A stretch of DNA of 64,000 bases, from contig JAVGWX010000018.1 of assembly GCA_036924085.1 (NCBI GenBank), positions 19,833,464 through 19,897,463 on the forward strand, given 5' to 3'. A program made the translations under genes and the position numbers. The notes under the pieces are model-generated. The model saw only the letters and a program-made list of their open reading frames with translations, was not told the DNA's origin and made no database searches. Of the stretch, positions 63,841 through 64,000 are shown in pieces (position 1 is the stretch's first letter; the number at the start of each line of letters is the position of its first letter). The stretch is from Ariolimax columbianus (lineage: Eukaryota; Mollusca; Gastropoda; Stylommatophora; Arionidae).

Positions 63841-64000
63841 TTTCACTTCTCTAATCAAATCATAGTAGCTGGCTTCTTTTGGGGAGAGGAGAGGGGGTGG
63901 GAGGCTATTAGAAGATGATGCCCCCTGTATAGCATGGTTTGCCTTTTGCACTTTCACTTGGCTCTTGGTAGTAAGTGTGTGGGGGTTTTCCTTTACGTGG

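Overview
The window looks like intron-poor, repeat-dominated nuclear DNA of a mollusc, probably a gastropod. The main clue is a long partial 18S rRNA copy (3015-4254) whose variable region V4 reads like gastropod 18S by eye. Other clues are spliced host exons, many tRNA-derived SINEs, several clades of non-LTR retrotransposons (LINEs), a mariner relic, TTAA-bounded MITEs and about a dozen minisatellites. Nothing bacterial, plasmid-like or viral was recognised.

Layout. 1-1.8 kb: little apart from a tandem repeat attached to an exon-like repeat. 1.8-9.5 kb: a TTAA-bounded MITE split by a ~7.0 kb composite insertion that has a 12-bp target-site duplication (TSD). The insertion reads, in order: 5'ETS-like rDNA, 1.24 kb of 18S, degenerate ~190-bp monomers that each carry a 64-bp 18S segment, a 5'UTR, a 947-codon APE endonuclease/reverse transcriptase ORF, a damaged RNase H plus zinc-knuckle ORF, and a (GAA)n tail. 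This rRNA-LINE chimera is the most unusual object in the window. 9.6-13.2 kb: a LINE fragment, SINEs and the last two coding exons of a protein tyrosine kinase; a SINE sits on the splice donor between them. 13.2-35 kb: AT-rich DNA with relics of LINEs B to I, MITEs, SINEs and minisatellites. 35.5-37.2 kb: a SINE carrying about 38 copies of a 33-bp minisatellite. 38.5-39.5 kb: mariner relic. 42-56 kb: more LINEs, SINEs and minisatellites, with the exon-like repeat recurring at 48.0-48.9 kb. 57.1-58.1 kb: LINE-A fragment with a 90-bp GAA tail. 58.65-61.1 kb: a candidate host gene with a signal-peptide exon and a Cys-containing second exon in matching phase. 61.7-64 kb: LINE fragments and a minisatellite.

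How the pieces relate. LINE-A copies (9.6, 25.1, 42.1, 57.2, 62.5 kb) are 5'-truncated, end in (GAA)n and are flanked by 8-13-bp TSDs, so target-primed reverse transcription has been repeatedly active. LINE-B shares the GAA-type tail. SINE-2 shares about 40 bp of 3' end with LINE-G, which suggests a SINE/LINE partnership. SINE-1 and SINE-2 share a ~50-bp central core despite different heads. Several minisatellites can be traced to a piece of a mobile element or exon-like repeat. The names LINE-A to I and SINE-1 to 5 are local labels, not database names.

All homology calls were made by eye from translated motifs. Clade assignments and the organism are inferences.
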